DNA of 64,000 bases from Druceiella hillmani (lineage: Eukaryota; Arthropoda; Insecta; Lepidoptera; Hepialidae). Below, piece after piece: positions 45,101-58,100 of the stretch. A program made the position numbers and the translations under genes. The stretch's first letter is position 1; every line of letters begins with the position of its first letter. The notes below the pieces were generated by a model that did no database searches, was not told the DNA's origin, and saw only the letters and a list, made by a program, of their open reading frames with translations. The stretch is taken from the NCBI GenBank assembly GCA_039881145.1, contig JAYKKI010000075.1, positions 2,081,001 to 2,145,000 of the forward strand, given 5' to 3'.

Positions 45101-48100
45101 TATTAAATTTACATTTAAAATTGTTTATGGGCTGTGAAAACAATATTTCGTTTTAAAAAAATTCATGCCATTTTCTAATTAGCCCTTCCATCCTGTCATC
45201 ATAAGGTCCATAATTTGCGAAGGAACCTCGTAATGTTAGGTACGTTAAGAAGTTCTTTAGCAAAAAATGCGGTTAAGTAAAACAATTTTTTTCAAATTGG
45301 TAGAAAATAAATTGTAAAAAATATTTTTTATCTTATATAGTTCCTTTAAAATAATGGAGTAGTTCCTTTAAAAATGCCCAATAGAAATGTGTATGAATTA
45401 TTTATATAAAAAAAATCTAAAATTCCTAAGGCCATTTATTTTATTTTTTTTTAACAATTTGATATTCTGTTTTTAAAATGGTTTCCCAGTTTGTATGGTA
45501 ACATCGAGTTATGTGCAAATTTATAATTTCTGCACCTGGCTTTATGAAAGTGTAAACCAAGGTACGAATAATTGTGCAAAGTCAAAACTGATGAATATAT
45601 GGAAATCTTACTTTAATAAATTGAGAATTTTCATTTAGTACAATAGAATGAGTGAAAATCATTCTAATGTAACTGTGTTCTAATAGAATATTACTAGTGA
45701 TATAGAATATTAGTATTCAAAATTATATAAACTTATGGTAATTAGTACCGTCTTTATACGAAATAAATAAGGCACCTAGTTATTCACTTGTTGTTAATGA
45801 CATTACAAATAGTCTACATTGTCTATGGTAATTGAATTGCAATGATTGTATTGGAGGTTATGCAACTATTTTAGCTACATTTGTAGGTAAATACTTTTTG
45901 GTCCTTAAAATCTTAACATATTTACGATTTTACTCTGTCAAGTTTCAGTCAAAACTACATTTTATGTGACATTTGACAATAGAAGTAAGATTTTGTATTA
46001 ACCTCACTTAATCAATGCTTATATACCAGTGTTACACTCCGCTATTCGCATATATAAATTAGTTTACGGTAGACTTTGTTTTGCCCTTTGAAACACAGCG
46101 CGACTTGTTGGGACCACATTTTGTGATTTTCTTTTTTGGTACTAAACCAACCTATATTGTGGATATGCATAATTTTGATCCATAAATAAAGAACTTGTTA
46201 ATAACTTTACTTATACCTACCCCCTATTGAATACTACCATAACTATGAACCATCATCTTGGCAGAATATATATATATATATTGTGTGAATGTGACCTCAA
46301 TCAGTAACGTCACTTAGTAGTTCATGATTACTAACAGATGCATCAACGATTATGTATAATAAGATTATTTAACAGTTGCTTGCAGTATATTAATCAATTT
46401 ATAAAATTTGCAGGGGTAATATTATGAAAGCTACACTGGTATTACCATTATTAATAAATATCTAGTTTTACTTGCAGGTCACTAATTCATATTTTTTTTA
46501 AACCAAAAATTTAAATAATGTCCAAAAAATATAAATAATGTCCAAAAATTGTTTATGGATTAATAAAAAAATTAAAAATACTATTTGAATAATTTGAAAT
46601 CACAATTTAATATGTAATTGGATATAGTGTAAATAGCTGTGATAATTAAATCATTTTATAATTATATCTAAATATAATAATATTGTATTACTTTTAAATT
46701 TGATTAATTAATTTAATAAGCAAATATATTTTTACAAATATATTATTTTGTTATCATACTTACATCATGTATGTACTTATTGTGATTGTACAAAAACCCT
46801 ATATAAATATATTTAATTATAATGAAATAAATGTATTAACAATTTAAATTGATTTTTCACTTTTGGGAGGAGATAAAAATGGAGTGTATAAGCTTGGATC
46901 AATAGTTTGTTTTGAACTTGTGGCGTCATTGTTCACAACCACTTCAAGCCCATGCTGATCTACGTTCGATGTGGGTCACTGCGGTCGTTTATCTGTCAAT
47001 TAGACTTAGACATATTGATATATGAAGTTTAGTAAGTAACTTTATATCCTCTTTGAAGATTAAATAGTGACAGATAGAGTCACTTTATGCAGTTCCTAAC
47101 AGAAGCAAAGTTTACACCCAAAGATGCAAAATGTGCAAACAATCATTAAATTTTTATAGAAATGAAATTGCACTTTTACAATTAATGTAAGTGTAAACTA
47201 TTATCTAACAATTAATACATAATAAAAAAAATAAAATACTATAATCTCTTTACTTTTGTCCAATATCCGCCATTTTCTCATAGTTATGAACACATAACCC
47301 CCACAATACGTTCCGCTTGAACTGAAAGTTGCAACGCTTACGTCCTATAGGAATGGGTATGATCGCAGTCGTGGGCGTGAGCGTTACGTGCGGCTAGTGG
47401 GACATACTCTTAGTAATCCATGTGAGGGAAGTCGTGGATAACTGCAGATTTAATAGCAATTCGTTGCTTCTTTACAGAGTTATTAGAAAGAAATTTAAAT
47501 TTGTCATATTGGTAAAGATTAAAATGTTATTAAAAAAAAAATATTACCAAGACAGTTTCAAAAAAGGTAAACTTACAGAGAATAAAGTAAAATAATAGTG
47601 ACGTAGAAAATAATTAATACATGATAACTATCATATTTTGGATAGAAGATGGTTACACAGGTGCTTAGAGGATAACTACATATCGGTGGTGCCAATCACA
47701 GAAACATAGATGCAAACCATACTCTACAAAAGTTGTGTCACAGATCAGCAGATCATATACTAAACGCTGTATATGTTAATTTATTGCACAGAAAATATAT
47801 TATTATACTTTACATTTTTTTACATATTTAATATTTTAGGTATTGTATGTTACTTACATAAAACCCTGGTATAGTGATTCTTTCGTTACATATTTGTGTT
47901 TATTACTATCTTACTACGTTATAAATTTTATCAAAATGGTGTGTATTGTTTGTGAATGTAATTCCACTGAAAGAAAATCACCTGAATTTTTTCTTCATTA
48001 CCTTGAACAAACAGTCGGTAAGTGTTATCCACTATTGCTTATTATTTAATATTGCAAGACCACATTTCATATATCAATGTACATATTGTATGGTGCAATA

Positions 48101-48450
48101 CACTTTTGTTGGCGTATTGTGTCTTAGGAAATATTCTTAAGAGTTGGAAATATTTCTAACACACATTAGTGTCAACTCTTGTAGTATTTTAAAGAACAGG
48201 TTATATTTTTAAATAATACAATTATAATAATAACACTTCGTATATGAATAAATTAAAAATAATCTTTATCAGCTTATGTACCGTTAACTCTAGATTAAAT
48301 CAAGATCACCTAGAAAACATTTTTTAATTGTATCTCAGTTTTAATATTCCCTCAGACAAACATCACTATATATATATCAGAATTAAGAAAAAATACCTAT
48401 ATCGAAGATGACAATTATTTTCTTTTATGTTACAATTACTGTAATGTTAT

Positions 48451-48540
48451 GCAATGAAACTACATGATGTAGTATTATTTCTACTTTATTTAAATTCTTT
48501 TCCAAAAGCTAGATTTCGTTGTATGACAACATCTTCAGGT
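48451..48540 (-). repeat. Degenerate single arm of the fold-back/hammerhead-like repeat
   Basis: The plus strand carries GAAACTACATGATGTAGTAT and TTTCGTTGTATGACAACATC. This matches the arms at 61485-61576 and 62011-62204 with several substitutions. On the minus strand it contains CTGAAGAT, a 5-bp stem and GAAA, but the third helix is mispaired. Confidence 0.7.
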
Positions 48541-48945
48541 GGGGAATTAGCAAAGATAAATTGAATAATTAATTTCTACAAAATTAATGCCAAATATATT
48601 CAATATTTCTATTATGTGTTAAATCTGTATTAAATCATGAAAGATCCAACCTGAATCTAAAATTATCCCCATTCAATGTAATTGTGAAGGTTATACTGAG
48701 CATATTTTATAAGACAACCCGTAAGCCCGGATCCGGGCCGTAATAATAATGTTGTTTTTTTACGTTGCCGGGTAATGCTGTTTATTATGTTGCAAATTAT
48801 GTGACAATGACTTTCTTCTATAGTATTCATTAAATGTTTGGAAATTATTTAAATGTTTTAAAATGTATGATAATTGATATTTTTTATTAAAGATCATATA
48901 TTTCATATTATAAAAAAATGATAAAAGGAAGAAAGGGAAGCTAAA

Positions 48946-49024
48946 TTTCAATTTGTTTTTTTTTTGATAATTTATGTTTACTGATCATTTAGAAGAAAAC
49001 TTATATAATTATTTTAAACAAAAT
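48946..49024. repeat. Left copy of a roughly 75-bp direct repeat flanking a LINE fragment
   Basis: TTCAATTTG followed by a T-run, then TTATGTTTACTGATCATTTA and ending ATTATTTTAAACAAAATA. It matches 49437-49512 over its whole length with a few substitutions. Confidence 0.85.
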
Positions 49025-49436
49025 ACTCAACATTTACTTACTCTCGAAAGGAATCCTCTGTGGTATCTCGCATGCGTTTGGGTCATCGTTCTATTCCTAC
49101 CCATTTGGCTAGACTAAAAAGCGGGTAAGGCGGGTAAGAGAATCTCCAATTTGTGATTGCGGGCTTGAAGAAGGCGATCTATATCATCTCATTTTTTCAT
49201 GTCCATTGAATAATAGATTTGCTTCGTTTATTTCCAAATTATTAAAATATAAAATTCAATTGCCCATCAACATAAGATCATCTTTATCTGTTGCCAACAA
49301 ACCCATTTTAGGATTAATCATTCAGTTCATAAGAACGAACGACATAAAAATATAGAATTTTTCATATTTATATTCTTGTTTGTTTTTGTTTTTATGTTTG
49401 TTTGTATATTTGTATATACTTATTTTGTACACTCAA
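49025..49436 (+). mobile_element. 3' fragment of the same LINE family as 4354-7420
   Basis: Translated on the plus strand it gives SRMRLGHRSIPTHLARLKSG, then SPICDCGLEEGDLYHLIFSC. This is the C-terminal zinc-knuckle-like end of a jockey/CR1-type ORF2. A 3' tail follows that ends in TTGTATATTTGTATATACTT and TTTTGTACACTC. About 300 bases align with the reverse complement of 4354-4650. It is 5'-truncated, as usual for LINE insertions. Confidence 0.85.
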
Positions 49437-49512
49437 TTCAATTTGTTTTTTTGACAATTTATGTTTGTTGATCATTTAAAAGGAAACTTAAATCATTATT
49501 TTAAACAAAATA
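49437..49512. repeat. Right copy of the roughly 75-bp direct repeat flanking the LINE fragment
   Basis: TTCAATTTGTTTTTTTGACA, TTATGTTTGTTGATCATTTA and ATTATTTTAAACAAAATA, matching 48946-49024. The position directly after the LINE 3' end is what a target-site duplication would give. Confidence 0.85.
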
Positions 49513-50176
49513 ATTTTGAATTGCTTGTTTACTGAATATTATGTCTAAATAATGATTAACTGGTGCCTTAGAAATTTAAGACTCATAGAAAGTAAATAGT
49601 TCAGGTATGAAAAGAAAAACTTATAAAACTCATGATTGTTCCAAATCTTCTTGTTAAAAATACTCTTTAGATCTTAAAGTACCTGCTGTTATTTATTTCC
49701 CAAATTATTAATATAATTCATATAAAGTGCAATTTTTAATTTTTCACTTTCTTTAAACTCTGCTTTATAAACATTGACAAAGAGCCACATTCCACCACAA
49801 GCGAAGAAACCGAACTCTCATGTATGGGTACTTTAAAATTTCTAATAATACTATTAGTGTTAGAAATTATTGCTAGAGTTGTTGTAACTACAATTGATTC
49901 TGAAAAGTTGTTAATTTATTGTACTTTAGGTATGTTACAACCATAATAGTAAAACAACAAAATTATGATTTAATTAATTTTTAGTAAATTTATAAAAGAT
50001 ATGGTCCTTATGTAATCAAAATGAGAGTACAGTAGAATATTTCCTGTATCCATTATACTTAAGACCATCGAATCACCAAATAGAGATGGATATAGTGTTT
50101 TTATTTCAAACGCATGGGCGTAGCAAGGGTGGGGTAACATTAGGTACGGCTTCTGCAGAAAAAAATCTCTAAAATA

Positions 50177-50990
50177 TTGGGTTGGCTAACAAGTTTTTAA
50201 CACCGAGCTTCTGCCCACAATTTTTGTTAAAAAATTTATATGTTAAACTAAATTTAATTTAAGTATGCACCATTACTACTTGTCCGTATCTAGTTGGCAG
50301 TGATAATATGCCTTTCTTGTAAAACTCCGATGACTTTGATACAAAAAACTGTGCGAGGTCATTTTGGAGATCTTCTTTAATGTCGAATTTTTTTCTAAAT
50401 GGTTACTTAGAGCCCAGATGTAAATGGTAATTAGACGGCGCAAAGTCTGCCGAATATGGTGGGTAAGTAGAACCTTGCCGAGCTCCTCTAGCATTATCAT
50501 ATAGAAAATAAACTTGATCCTATTGACTACTCAATTTGTTAGCTAATCGCTCCAATTCTTCACAGTAAATATCTGCATTAATTGTAGATTCCTCTGGAAG
50601 CTACTCCCAATGACATTCCATTGACAATCTACTCCCTTCACATTCCACCAGCAGTTGAGCATCACCTTTTTGGCACTTATTTCAGATTTGGATACTGAAG
50701 CTTCTGTTACTCTGACACCCAGCCATTGACATTTGCATGTATGATTAACATATGTAACTCACTTCTTATCGACAGTTACTAACCGATTCAGCCAAGTTAC
50801 GTTTCAACGTCAATAACTGTTGACAAGTATCAACTCTGCACTGAAGGTGATTTGGTGACAAGTCGTGGGGTATCCACACACCGTATTTTGAAACATTTCC
50901 CAATTCGTGCAAATGTGTTTCTGTGGTGCCATGACTACAGTGTAAGTCATTTACCAATTGACGAATCATCAGCTGAGGATCCTCTATAAT
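50177..50990 (-). mobile_element. Relic of a mariner transposon, minus strand
   Basis: The plus-strand edge TTGGGTTGGCTAACAAGTTT after TA (50175-50176) is a typical mariner terminal repeat. Read leftward, the relic shows the N-terminal HGTTETHLHELGNVSKYGVW followed by IPHDLSPNHLQCRVD near 50830-50930. Further on, a C-terminal remnant, ALSNHLEKNSTLKKISKM, lies near 50360-50420. The middle is full of stops. The 5' terminal repeat was not found, so the right boundary is approximate. Confidence 0.75.
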
Positions 50991-51100
50991 TAGGAGTCGT
51001 TATCATTGTGTTTATTTGTGGTGGTCTTTGCATCATGACCCAGACGAAATACGTAAAGTAATAGAATATGTATTTGATATCGATTTAAATCACTATGCCA

Positions 51101-51172
<72 letters not shown>
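51101..51172. repeat. (AT)n microsatellite
   Basis: About 72 bases of alternating A and T with one phase break, followed by a short CA run at 51190-51204. Confidence 0.93.
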
Positions 51173-51174
<2 letters not shown>

Positions 51175-52916
51175 CTCCCATGCCCGCACAAACACACACA
51201 CACATATATCCATTAAAAGACATGAGGGCATTGAGTTTGATTTGAATAATGCCGATTTAGAATTTATTTGAAGGTCATACAAGAAGGGGTACATTGACAT
51301 GTTAACTGCTAACAACGAGTCACCTTATAGTTTGTGTTATTGCTTAGGACGCAAATTACTAGATAACACTTAGTTTGTGTACTTGCCATATTTGTGCAGC
51401 TACGGTTAAATTCGTAATATATTAGTGTAAATATGAATAGACGGCCTCAGAGAAGAGGATAAGAAATTAAGGTTGGTTTACATGAACAGAAAATTACAGT
51501 GGCATAATTTTTTGAAGTAATTATTTCATACCGATGCCTAAATAATGGTCAAGTAAAAATGAGATATCCATGTAATTAGACAATAAAAGTGGATTGAAAT
51601 TGTTCATGTAGTTAAGCAAAATTATTTTATTTCAAAATTTAGTCTAATGCTAGCATCAAAACTTTTTTCAAATTTATCAAGTCCACGATGGAAAAGTCTA
51701 CAAGGATACATTGCACTTTACTTTCGAGTTAAATGTTTCGCAAAGTGGGCCTAAAACTGTAACTTCAATTTCATTTTGAATGACCTTAAACGTACATTAC
51801 TTCATGTTATTCATCAAAATCATGTTATTTTATTAATGAGGAGTGCATTAAATTTGTTTTTCATAGTTTGCTACGTATTAATTAATATTTCCATATGAAG
51901 AATCTAATTGAAAAATTTATTTTAAAACCATAGAAACTGTACTGTGTAAGATGGAGAAATGAATAAACAGAATGAAAATATGAGGGTTACTTGTTTCATT
52001 ATAAAAACCTAAAAATAAGTCTAGTAGTATAGAAGGGAACTAGACTATTTGTCGGATTTTCATGTAATTGCATGTTTATATTTAATTACTTATTACAAAA
52101 ATCGCCATATGAAATTTATAGGTCACCCCAAAAGCACTGAAAATGTGCGAGCACTAAAAGTGCAACAGTTTAGTACACATGATAACAGAAATAATAATTA
52201 ATAAAACAGAAAAAAGCAAATTAAACATATAACTAGCTATCAAACGTGAATTACCAAGTAACTCCATAATCACATTTCTAAAGCAGTCAATGGAGAAGAA
52301 AAAAATATCACGATTGGATGCCTCTCACAATACCATATTAACCAATATAAGTGTGTAAAAAGCAGGTGATCGCTGCAGAATGTTTATGCGCACTCTAGAC
52401 AGGTGAAATAAACAATGACTCCATCCTCTCACGTAACAGTCAGTAACTCCACTTCTCACGTAACAGAGTATAATGCGTTTACCAAACCCAAGGTAGGTTA
52501 TCAACGTAATTATTTAAACAAATGCATAATCAAAAGCAGTTTCTGAAACAGTTTTAAATTGTTCTGTTTTATATCATAAACTCACTACATTTATATTTTC
52601 AGGATTATTTTTCATATAAAATCACTTTCAAAGTTTAAATTACCAAACTCGCGCTAAAAACTCAGTTTTAAGACGTGTGACGTCACACACCAGTAAATAT
52701 AAACAAGAGTCCTGCCCGGTATAATAATTATTTTCTAAAAAAAAATCAATTTGAAAAATTTCATAACTGATGATAATGTTTTTGCGAGGGAACATGTTTT
52801 AACTTTTTTTCAGTTAATTTACTTTTTATTTTATTACTAAGCACTTATTACACAAACGCTTAATTTCTTGTAAATTATTAAATATTAATAATAAGTATAT
52901 TTAATTATCAAATTCG

Positions 52917-53010
52917 AATTGTTTCCTGAATATAAACCAAATGTAATTGTTTAAATTGACAAACCTGTAAATTTACATAACAATTAAATTTTATTTATAT
53001 TCAGGAAACA
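52917..53010. repeat. Inverted repeat with 19-nt arms
   Basis: ATTGTTTCCTGAATATAAA near 52919 and its exact reverse complement near 52992 are separated by about 55 bases of AT-rich sequence. It could be a MITE remnant or a chance fold-back; no target duplication was identified. Confidence 0.6.
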
Positions 53011-53220
53011 ATAAAGCCTATTTGTCTATGGTTTAAGTTTCGAATTATACTATAGTGCTGATATATACATTAGTGAGTACAGACGTGTTTGCGTGTGTTG
53101 TCTAGTGTGTTATGCTAGTTAAATATTAAATAGGTTTTACCTTTTATGGTTCTTTTTTCTTCTACCTTCATTTTGTTTTTAACTATAACAAATTATTTTT
53201 ATTGATTAATTCTATTTAAT

Positions 53221-53262
53221 GTATGTGTATATACATATATATATATATACACATATATATAC

Positions 53263-53329
<67 letters not shown>
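53221..53329. repeat. (TA)n microsatellite with CA interruptions
   Basis: About 109 bases, first with regular ACATATATAT units and then pure TA. Confidence 0.93.
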
Positions 53330-53333
<4 letters not shown>

Positions 53334-54831
53334 AAATTACTGTTGATAAGATTTAGAAATATGTTCGTTCTGTTGATGATCTGACTCGATATTTATCTTG
53401 GATCTTTAGGTCTTTTCGCTTATTCTGAATATTTATAACTAAATTTCTTTTTGGAAAGTGTACTTTGCATGGCAATTAAATAATTTTTTTTAATACATTA
53501 GTTATGATATAAGAAATTATTTTAGTTAAATATATCATTTGTAATGTACTTCTTTTTATAGTTTTTATGTGATGTGCATATAATATATTCGCATCAAATA
53601 AAAACTGTTTTTATGTGAGACCCATATAATCTATGGATTTAGACAGGGCATTGACTATTGTACTTTTAGAATCGAAGACAAAATACGAGCATTGCGTAGA
53701 AGAATACTTGCTTCAAACCACGGCCATGGACATCTGTATAAAAATATTATTATATTTTAAGGATAAATTTAAGTAATTATATAATGATTTATTTGTAAAA
53801 ACTCTGGTTGTAAATAACTGTGAAGATGTAAAAAACAGGAAGAAATTCCAAAGTAATGCTTCTTTCATTAATAGCCAAAAAATATAAAAATATGATTGCT
53901 AAAAATATAGCTCATAATCAGTAAATATGAGTAGAATGTGATCGAAGAAATCAATGTGATGCAAAGAAACCAACGTTATATAAAATCAATCTAAATCGCT
54001 GTGAATCCTGCAGATCTTCCTGCATCTCTATCTTCAGCTGCTGCACGAACATTTTCAAAAGAGAAGAGATATGATAAATAAATAACATAGAAATCTAAGT
54101 ATAAATTGTGAATATGAGAAAGTTTAAAATCATGAAAATGTGCAATATACTCATTTTCCTAAAGTATGATGTACCCTACCATATTTTCTTGCTATTGTAA
54201 CTTGATCACTGGAAGTGGAGTAACGTTATGACAGGTAAAATATTTCATTATTTGCTTCAAATCCAGCTAATAAGTATTTTTTTAGACTAAGTTTGATTTT
54301 TTTTCAAATCCTGGTTGCAAATAACAGCAGATGTGAAAAAAGAAAGAAATTGAAAAGTAATATGTTAAAAAGACTTCTTTTGTTAATAGGCAAAATATAT
54401 AGGAAATGTGACCTGCTAAGAATATGTCAAATGATACAATCAGTGAATACGAACACAGTTCTAATATCATGTATTAATTTTGTACATTTCTACAATATTT
54501 ACATATTGTTCGTCTCCAATACATTTTCTTTTATTTGTACTTGCATCATTTAAGAACTACTATATAGATGGAATTTTCTCTGTTTTAAATGTTAGACTGA
54601 CTATAGAAAAGAAATTACTTTAGTTTCTTTCTATGACATCTTGATACAGCACCAGGAAGTTGAGGAATAAAGAAAAAGTTTCTGCCTACAAACAACAACA
54701 TAATTAACCATTGACTTGATGTCTCACTGTCACTAGCAAGTTGGTATCAATGTGAGGGTAGTTATGAAAAAAGCTAATCACTTAATTAAAAAGGTCAACA
54801 TATCATTTAGACAATTTATTTTATTAATCAT

Positions 54832-55131
54832 CTAATTATAATAAATATTTCTTTTTCTAAACCCAAACTCAAAAACGAGCCTAAGTTCGCCAGTCTTGGT
54901 GATAGGAAGAATATCTGGAATCCACTCTATAAAGAATGGCGTTGCCTTCTCTTGATTCTCTTCAGTGTGGCCAACTTTCAGGTACATGAGAATTTCAGTT
55001 TTCTTACTTAGACGTTTGGATTTCTTCACTGAAGCGTCCGGTTTGACCGATTGTGGAGTCTTATCATCTTTTGCATCTATGAAGGTGCCATCCTGGTTTT
55101 GCATAAACCGTCTAGTGAGATTAAGAGGTAC
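54832..55131 (-). CDS. C2orf42: C2orf42 homolog, last exon
   Basis: Acceptor CTTTCAG (minus strand) precedes 55131. Codes VPLNLTRRFMQNQDGTF, a Lys-rich variable linker, then the strongly conserved ATPFFIEWIPDILPITKTGE and a short tail ending NIYYN and TAG (54834-54832). 99 residues, phase 0 at its start. The tail after the conserved block is much shorter than in human. Confidence 0.9.
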   Translation of the reverse strand, partial: VPLNLTRRFMQNQDGTFIDAKDDKTPQSVKPDASVKKSKRLSKKTEILMYLKVGHTEENQEKATPFFIEWIPDILPITKTGELRLVFEFGFRKRNIYYN

Positions 55132-58100
55132 CTGAAAGAGGTAAACATTAATTTACTGGTTAAATTAATTAAAGGTACAAAATGTATTTTTTTCCCACTA
55201 TTTTTGTTTCCACTTGTCTTCGTATCAAGCTTTGGTTGACCTAAAATAGTTGGACAGATTTCAATTTTCTGGCTAGTGAGCAACTATATCGAACTGGGTG
55301 TACCATTTATTTCGGTTATACAATCTATCTGTTTTACCTATTTTACTAGCAGTCTGAAAAGACTTGCTTAGTACCAACTGTTCTGTTGTTAGATATTTCC
55401 GTTTTACATTGAAATATCTATCTGAAACTATTATACAAAACTGTTTGATAGAGAAATTTCCACAATGATATTTTTAAAGGGCAATACAGGTATTTTTATC
55501 AAATTGTGCATTACAAACAAGTCTGGGATCTGGCAAATTCAATCGAGTTTTTTTTAAATTGTTATCTCTTTTTCTGTTTGCCAGAATATCACACAAAATT
55601 ATTGGATCACTTTACACTTTTATAATAAAAAATTATTTTACCTTTTGCTTCAATTAAATAAATATACTCAATAAGATTTGAAACTTAATTAACAGTGCTC
55701 AAGAAATTATCTAGACTGTTACAGCAATTAAATTTAAAGTTGTGAAATTATGATATAATTTACTTTTACTCCAGTCGAAGATACATTCAAGATGCAAACA
55801 TTATTACTGGAGAAAAAATTTCACTGCCTTTATAAGTAATCTGAACGACAGAAGCCGTGGGCAGAAGCTAGTATTTAATATTTTTTGATCTCAAAAATCA
55901 CATTAATGATTACAGTGACATTTGAACTAGCATCTCTCCTTCATAGTTTGCATGTAAACTGTTAACTCAATATTTGAAAGAAATTAAAGTAAGAAAACCA
56001 GCAATTAAACCCTTTTTGACAGCTACAGTAATCAGATTAAAGCAGATTATTAGATGTAGCCGACTTATGAGTGTGTGTGGTTAAAACTTATCAAATAAAT
56101 AAAGTTCACTACTAAAGTATGAACAATATTGTTGTATAAAACATCACACTTAATGATTTGAATCTGACTTCATGTGAGTGCACGTCATATGGCTAATGTA
56201 AAACCCAAACAATATATATTGATACATAATAAAGAATTTGTGTGCTCGAGCTCTGACTATAGCTATTAACTTTATCGAGTGTTGAGATAAGGGTGGATTT
56301 AACTAAAAAGTTTAAATAATCCTTTCAAATATGAGTAGAATTCGCACTATAGTTTTATATTGGTTATATCCTCAATTTTAGGATGAGCTGGACAATTGAC
56401 AATAAATAAAATGATCTTATTACTTCTTAGCTCAGAGTCGTATTTATGTAAAACTTTTTTAAGAACTTCTGATGTCATCTAGGCTTTTTTATTAACTTCG
56501 TAATTAGTTTGATTCAAAACACTTCAATATTTCAGTGCAGTTTTTCCACATTGAAAAGAAACCTTCGTGATTTGAAAAATCTATACCTACTCCTACTACG
56601 TAATCTTAAGAAATAAAGATAAGAAGCTTATTGAATGAATCTTTTGTGTTTCATTTCCGACTCGACCCGGTCATAATATCTGTAAAAATTTCAATATTTA
56701 AGAAAATAAGTATTAAACTGTTTGCAAACATAAGTAATTTTTTACTTTGAAAATATACTGCCTAGTGTGACTTCTACAAGCGTAAAAATATTGTGGGCTT
56801 CTTTAAAATACTTTAGATTTCTTACTCATTACTTTTTTATCGTTTTATATATAGTAGTTCTTAGTGTAGTTGTTTAAATAAAGAAAATGAAAAACATTAG
56901 AACAAAATTACAGTTTCCTATGTATAAACCGATTTGTGTTTTGCTCAAATAAGTGTTTTCAATTATATCTCATAAACCTATGTCAAATAAAATATTGCAT
57001 GCAAGCCCAGTGTATATGTTCGGGTGCCTTTTAAGTCATTTTAAACAAGGAAATATGTGTGAATTCCAAGTATCTATCGTATGTTGTTTATCAGATGAAC
57101 AGATGCCATAGCCACAACAAAAGTGTTCCATTCAGACTCTTTGGATATGGAACCGCATAAACTATAATTTCGATTGCGAATCTAAAAACTATATTAATCG
57201 GAAGTACTTCAACATTTTTTAGCTTCGTATGGTAAGAAATAAAAAATTGAATCAATGAATACTGTTCATTAAAAAACAAAAACCCACAAGTGTCAAATTT
57301 AATGTCACTCAAAATAAACAAAAAATAACTACTTTATCGTTCCTACTTTCTATAAATTAATAGAATGAAACATAATTAAGTGGAAGTGGTATTGTGTCTT
57401 GGATTAAAAGTAAAAATAATATTTTCCATTCGAACATAATTTATATACAAAAGTATCTTTATCCATTATTTAGATTAATAAATGTACCTTTATGGTGAAA
57501 CCACCACATTATCCAAAGTTATTAGCATCTAAAAGAACAGTAAAAGTTTATTTCGCTTCATATATTAAAGTTTATACGTATTAAATAATATTTTTATTAT
57601 GAATTACACTTTATTTTACTTTTAAATTTTTCGTTTCACTTCCTAAGAAAAATGTAATCTCTTTTTAAGCAACAATTAACCATACAAATCAAGTTTGGCC
57701 GAAAATACAATTCTACTTACTAATGGAGTTTCAAATATCTGTTTCAAATGAAAAACATTCGATATTATCCATGTAAACTTAGTAAATGTTCCAAAAGGCG
57801 GTCTATTTAGAGTAAATCTCGTTGTCTCATTCGGCATTCTCTTTTTGCTCGATCCACAACTCAAACGATCGCAGAAGCAGTCAAATAGTTTCTAAAAGGC
57901 AATTTATGTAAAAATTACTATAAAAATAACTTTTTACTATAGTCTTAAATTGTTACAAAGAGTGACGAACTTTCTGAAACGAAAACACTTCACATTTTAA
58001 TTTGAGTATTGTTCACAATAGATCATTAGCAATTATGTTCCAATTTCATTTAGGTGCCAGTGTCATCTAGCGATAACTGGTTGAACTTTTTTCAAATTTA

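Larger units (their letters stand above)
41028..54831. other. Intergenic region between Xpr1 and the C2orf42 homolog
   Basis: Both neighbouring genes end into this 13.8-kb interval (convergent orientation), so it contains two 3' untranslated regions and no expected promoter. Besides the repeats listed separately, no gene was found. Small open frames such as 43013-43213, 43637-43909 and 47843-48049 show no convincing domain. Confidence 0.6.

Noticed and set aside
47936..48016. MVCIVCECNSTERKSPEFF frame followed by a GTAAGT donor, reminiscent of a THAP-domain first exon
   Set aside because: Only the first cysteines fit; no downstream exon with the remaining Cys and His was found.
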